Positions 61,997 through 64,000 of a stretch of 64,000 nt of DNA are shown here, piece after piece. The stretch spans positions 1 to 64,000 of the forward strand of contig NZGC01000041.1 in assembly GCA_002689445.1 (NCBI GenBank), in the 5' to 3' direction. How positions within the stretch are numbered: the first letter of the stretch is position 1; every line of letters starts with the position of its first letter. The stretch comes from Gammaproteobacteria bacterium. Its GTDB lineage: Bacteria; Pseudomonadota; Gammaproteobacteria; Pseudomonadales; Azotimanducaceae. Under the pieces are notes generated by a model. It was not told the origin of the DNA. It did no database searches and was given only the letters and a program-made list of their open reading frames with translations. A program made the position numbers and the translations under genes.

Positions 61997-62680
61997 ATGT
62001 GTGGAAGACTGAATGTCATCGATGCGCCAATTATGGCCTTTTTATCCGACTATTTAGTCAATGTACCCTCGGTGGCTTCCCAACTGAACGTAGCACCGAC
62101 CGAATCGGTATGGTCCTTATACCAGTTGGAGTCTCAGTGGGCTGCCACGCCAATGCGCTGGTGGCTTGTCCCTCACTGGTCGAAGGGGCCGCAAAGCAAA
62201 TTCAGTATGTTTAACGCTCGTGCTGAAACGATTGCGACACGGCCAGCGTACCGAGAGGCTTTCCAGAAGCGTCGTTGTATTATTCCCGTGAGCGGTTACT
62301 TCGAATGGCGACGGGTCAACGGGCAGGCGCAACCGATGGTTTTTGAACCGATTGACAGCGAATTATTATTGCTCGCTGGGCTTTGGGACCGATGGCAGGG
62401 CAAGGATGAGACCATCATCAGTTGTACTGTCGTGACGACGGCCGCAACTCAAACAATGAGTGGGTTTCATCATCGTCTGCCTTTGATGCTCAGCAGAGGG
62501 GAGGTGGAAGCGTGGATGGATGCTCGTTCGCCGCAAACCCAGCTCAATGAGATAATTGCCCCTCGTTTGAGGCATCCCCTAAAGGTTACCGACGTCACTT
62601 CGGCAATGAACAATGCCCGTGACAAGTCATCACAAAGTCAGGTTGCAATCCGAGCGCCAAGGGTGGTGAATCCCGAATAA
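61997..62680 (+). CDS. SRAP (SOS response-associated peptidase, YedK/HMCES-like)
   Basis: The 227-residue protein begins MCGRLN, with Cys2 being the catalytic residue that reacts with abasic sites in single-stranded DNA after Met removal. NARAETIATRPAYREAF near residue 72, SGYFEW with the conserved Glu, and GFHHRLPLML with the conserved His complete the SRAP set. It forms a covalent DNA-protein link protecting abasic sites. The start at 61997 is forced by Cys2 and supported by GGAGG; a frame from 61985 adds four residues. No LexA box was recognised upstream. Confidence 0.92.
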   Translation: MCGRLNVIDAPIMAFLSDYLVNVPSVASQLNVAPTESVWSLYQLESQWAATPMRWWLVPHWSKGPQSKFSMFNARAETIATRPAYREAFQKRRCIIPVSGYFEWRRVNGQAQPMVFEPIDSELLLLAGLWDRWQGKDETIISCTVVTTAATQTMSGFHHRLPLMLSRGEVEAWMDARSPQTQLNEIIAPRLRHPLKVTDVTSAMNNARDKSSQSQVAIRAPRVVNPE

Positions 62681-62734
62681 TTGGATCTGCGGTGACGAGA
62701 ATACTGAGTCGGGATGATAAAGCAGACGCTTGCC

Positions 62735-62763
62735 TTGACGTTGGGTCGAGCGATTGCTTTTAT
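62735..62763 (+). promoter_or_regulatory. Sigma-70-like promoter for acyl-CoA synthetase
   Basis: TTGACG (62735-62740) and TTTTAT (62758-62763) are separated by 17 bases, 44 bases before the ATG at 62807. The -35 matches five of six bases and the -10 four of six. Confidence 0.45.
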
Positions 62764-62806
62764 GAGGAGCGTTAAACGACCAATAGGGTAAACAACGGGG
62801 AAATGT

Positions 62807-64000
62807 ATGGACTATCTTGCATCGGTTGAGTCGGCTGCCCAGTGTGGCATGACGCTGGCTTACCACGCTGCTAAAGCGCCCACGCGATTGGCGGTAGCGT
62901 CGCGCTTTGGTGATCGGACTTTTGCTGAGTTGAACGCACGCTCGAACCAACTGGTTCGAGCATTACGCACAGCAGGGCTTAAACGCGATGATGCCGTTGC
63001 CATGATTCTCGTCAATCGCCCCGAATTTATGGAGGTTTACTTTGCGTGTCAGCGGGCTGGTTTTCGGGTAACACCGATTAACTGGCATTTAACGGGAGAT
63101 AACGCGTCTTATATTGTGGGTAATTGCGAGGCCAAAGCTTTTATTGCTGATGTTCGGTGTGCAGAACCTGCTCAGTTGGCACTTGAACAACATGGCGAGG
63201 ATCTCGCAATTGCGCTAGCCGTGGGTGGCCTCGTTGCTGGCTTCGATGACTACGAAGCGGTGTTAAAGGACCATGGCGACGAGAACATCTCTGACCCGGA
63301 AATCGGAGCCCAGATGCTATACACCTCTGGAACGACCGGTCGGCCTAAAGGCGTCTATCGACCTCGTGTGCCGCCTGCCGTGGCCGCAGCAGGAGATCGA
63401 GCCAATGCCGATACGGTCACGAGAGCCAGCGTGGCAGCAGCTTGGAATGCTGAAACTGATTGCGCACTCTGCACGGGTCCTGCATATCACGCAGCGCCTC
63501 TGGCTTTTAATATTGTTGCTCCCATCAATCAGGGGGTCTCTACTGTACTCATGGACAAGTGGGACCCTGAGGAAACCCTTCGGCTCATTGATACCTATAA
63601 AGTTACGCACACCCACATGGTCGCCACCATGTTCCACCGTTTACTCGCCTTGCCAGATGAGGTTAAAAGTCAGTACGACACGGGAAGCCTTCGCTATGTG
63701 CTGCATGGCGCAGCGCCTTGTCCTGTCCATACCAAAGAACTGATGATGGCTTATTTGGGCCCTGTATTGTTTGAGTATTATGCGGCGACGGAGGGTGGCG
63801 GCGGGTTCTTTGTAGGACCGGAGGAATGGCTTAAGAAACCGGGAACGGTAGGCCGGTCACCGACAGGGGCTGACAATCGAATTCTCGATGACGAGGGGCA
63901 GCAAGTTTCACCTGGAACAGTAGGAACGATTTATTTCAAAGCACCCTCTGTTCGCTTTGTATATTACAAAGATGAAGACAAGACAGCGGGCAGTTACCGA
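62807..64000 (+). CDS. AMP-binding acyl-CoA synthetase, cut by right edge
   Basis: The frame from ATG 62807 runs open for 398 codons to the end of the window, so the C-terminus is missing. It has the P-loop YTSGTTGRPKG near residue 169, LHGAAPCP in the middle, YYAATEGG near residue 324 and a DDEGQQV segment. This is the ANL superfamily; it should activate a carboxylic or fatty acid as acyl-CoA with ATP. An ATG four bases earlier (62803) is in another frame and soon stops. AACGGGGAAATGT serves as ribosome site. Confidence 0.9.
   Translation, partial: MDYLASVESAAQCGMTLAYHAAKAPTRLAVASRFGDRTFAELNARSNQLVRALRTAGLKRDDAVAMILVNRPEFMEVYFACQRAGFRVTPINWHLTGDNASYIVGNCEAKAFIADVRCAEPAQLALEQHGEDLAIALAVGGLVAGFDDYEAVLKDHGDENISDPEIGAQMLYTSGTTGRPKGVYRPRVPPAVAAAGDRANADTVTRASVAAAWNAETDCALCTGPAYHAAPLAFNIVAPINQGVSTVLMDKWDPEETLRLIDTYKVTHTHMVATMFHRLLALPDEVKSQYDTGSLRYVLHGAAPCPVHTKELMMAYLGPVLFEYYAATEGGGGFFVGPEEWLKKPGTVGRSPTGADNRILDDEGQQVSPGTVGTIYFKAPSVRFVYYKDEDKTAGSYR

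Overview
The window looks like chromosome from an aerobic, probably marine, gammaproteobacterium. It is about half G+C and densely coded, with many head-to-tail gene overlaps. It carries a TRAP carboxylate importer, a three-subunit proton-translocating transhydrogenase (PntAA/PntAB/PntB), glycolate oxidase (GlcDEF), many acyl-CoA enzymes and an F420-type luciferase-like oxidoreductase. No rRNA, tRNA, CRISPR array, prophage or complete insertion sequence was seen. The taxonomic placement is inference from gene content only.

Layout. 1-630 is an edge region without a convincing gene. 634-5048 (-) is a tight operon: CDP-alcohol phosphatidyltransferase, a 44-residue protein overlapping both neighbours, a MATE exporter, an LLM oxidoreductase, and a GAF/histidine-kinase-like protein whose ATPase end looks worn out. 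5138-6190 (+) is a beta-propeller lactonase, convergent with a heterodimeric ABC exporter (6187-9848, -). 10056-11231 is an acyl-CoA dehydrogenase and 11269-11703 (-) is FxsA, apparently with a CTG start. 11915-17666 (+) is an operon of alpha/beta hydrolase, enoyl-CoA hydratase, NorQ/CbbQ-type MoxR ATPase, NorD/CbbO-type VWA protein and a VOC protein. 17667-18104 holds a 25-residue basic micro-ORF and short tandem repeats. 18105-21318 (+) is an MFS transporter, an alpha/beta hydrolase and PdxA. 21366-26643 holds a ketopantoate-reductase-like gene, an acyl-CoA dehydrogenase, a secreted methyltransferase-like protein, a VOC protein and a class C beta-lactamase-like hydrolase. 26827-26991 encodes a double-glycine-leader bacteriocin-like peptide.

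27058-29858 (-) is pntA1-pntA2-pntB. 30081-33718 (+) is an acyl-CoA carboxylase beta subunit and a ScsB/DsbD-like reductase. 33698-34638 (-) is a MaoC hydratase pair. 34979-35836 is a REP-associated tyrosine transposase, followed by a 770-base gene-poor stretch, an orphan ExbD, a histidine phosphatase, and a TatT-DctP-DctQ-DctM TRAP system (37913-41653). A gamma-glutamyltransferase-family gene and a second heterodimeric ABC exporter follow on the minus strand (41650-46964). Then come a glutathione transferase, a paired acyl-CoA dehydrogenase (47960-50123), an MBL hydrolase, a GAF/HD-GYP protein with a large insertion, and a minus-strand operon of RibB-type protein, unknown protein and glutamine-synthetase-like ligase (53014-56203). 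The end holds glcDEF, a DUF1330 protein, an unusual carbamoyltransferase, an SRAP peptidase and an acyl-CoA synthetase cut by the right edge.

Together these describe a heterotroph that imports organic acids, oxidises fatty-acid-like or ring-derived acyl-CoAs with paired dehydrogenases and hydratases, oxidises glycolate and balances NADPH with transhydrogenase. Best candidates for something new are the 44-residue coupled gene (4304-4438), the double-glycine peptide (26827-26991), the MoxR/VWA pair inside an acyl-CoA operon, the glutamine-synthetase-like/unknown/RibB operon, and the carbamoyltransferase with altered substrate motifs.
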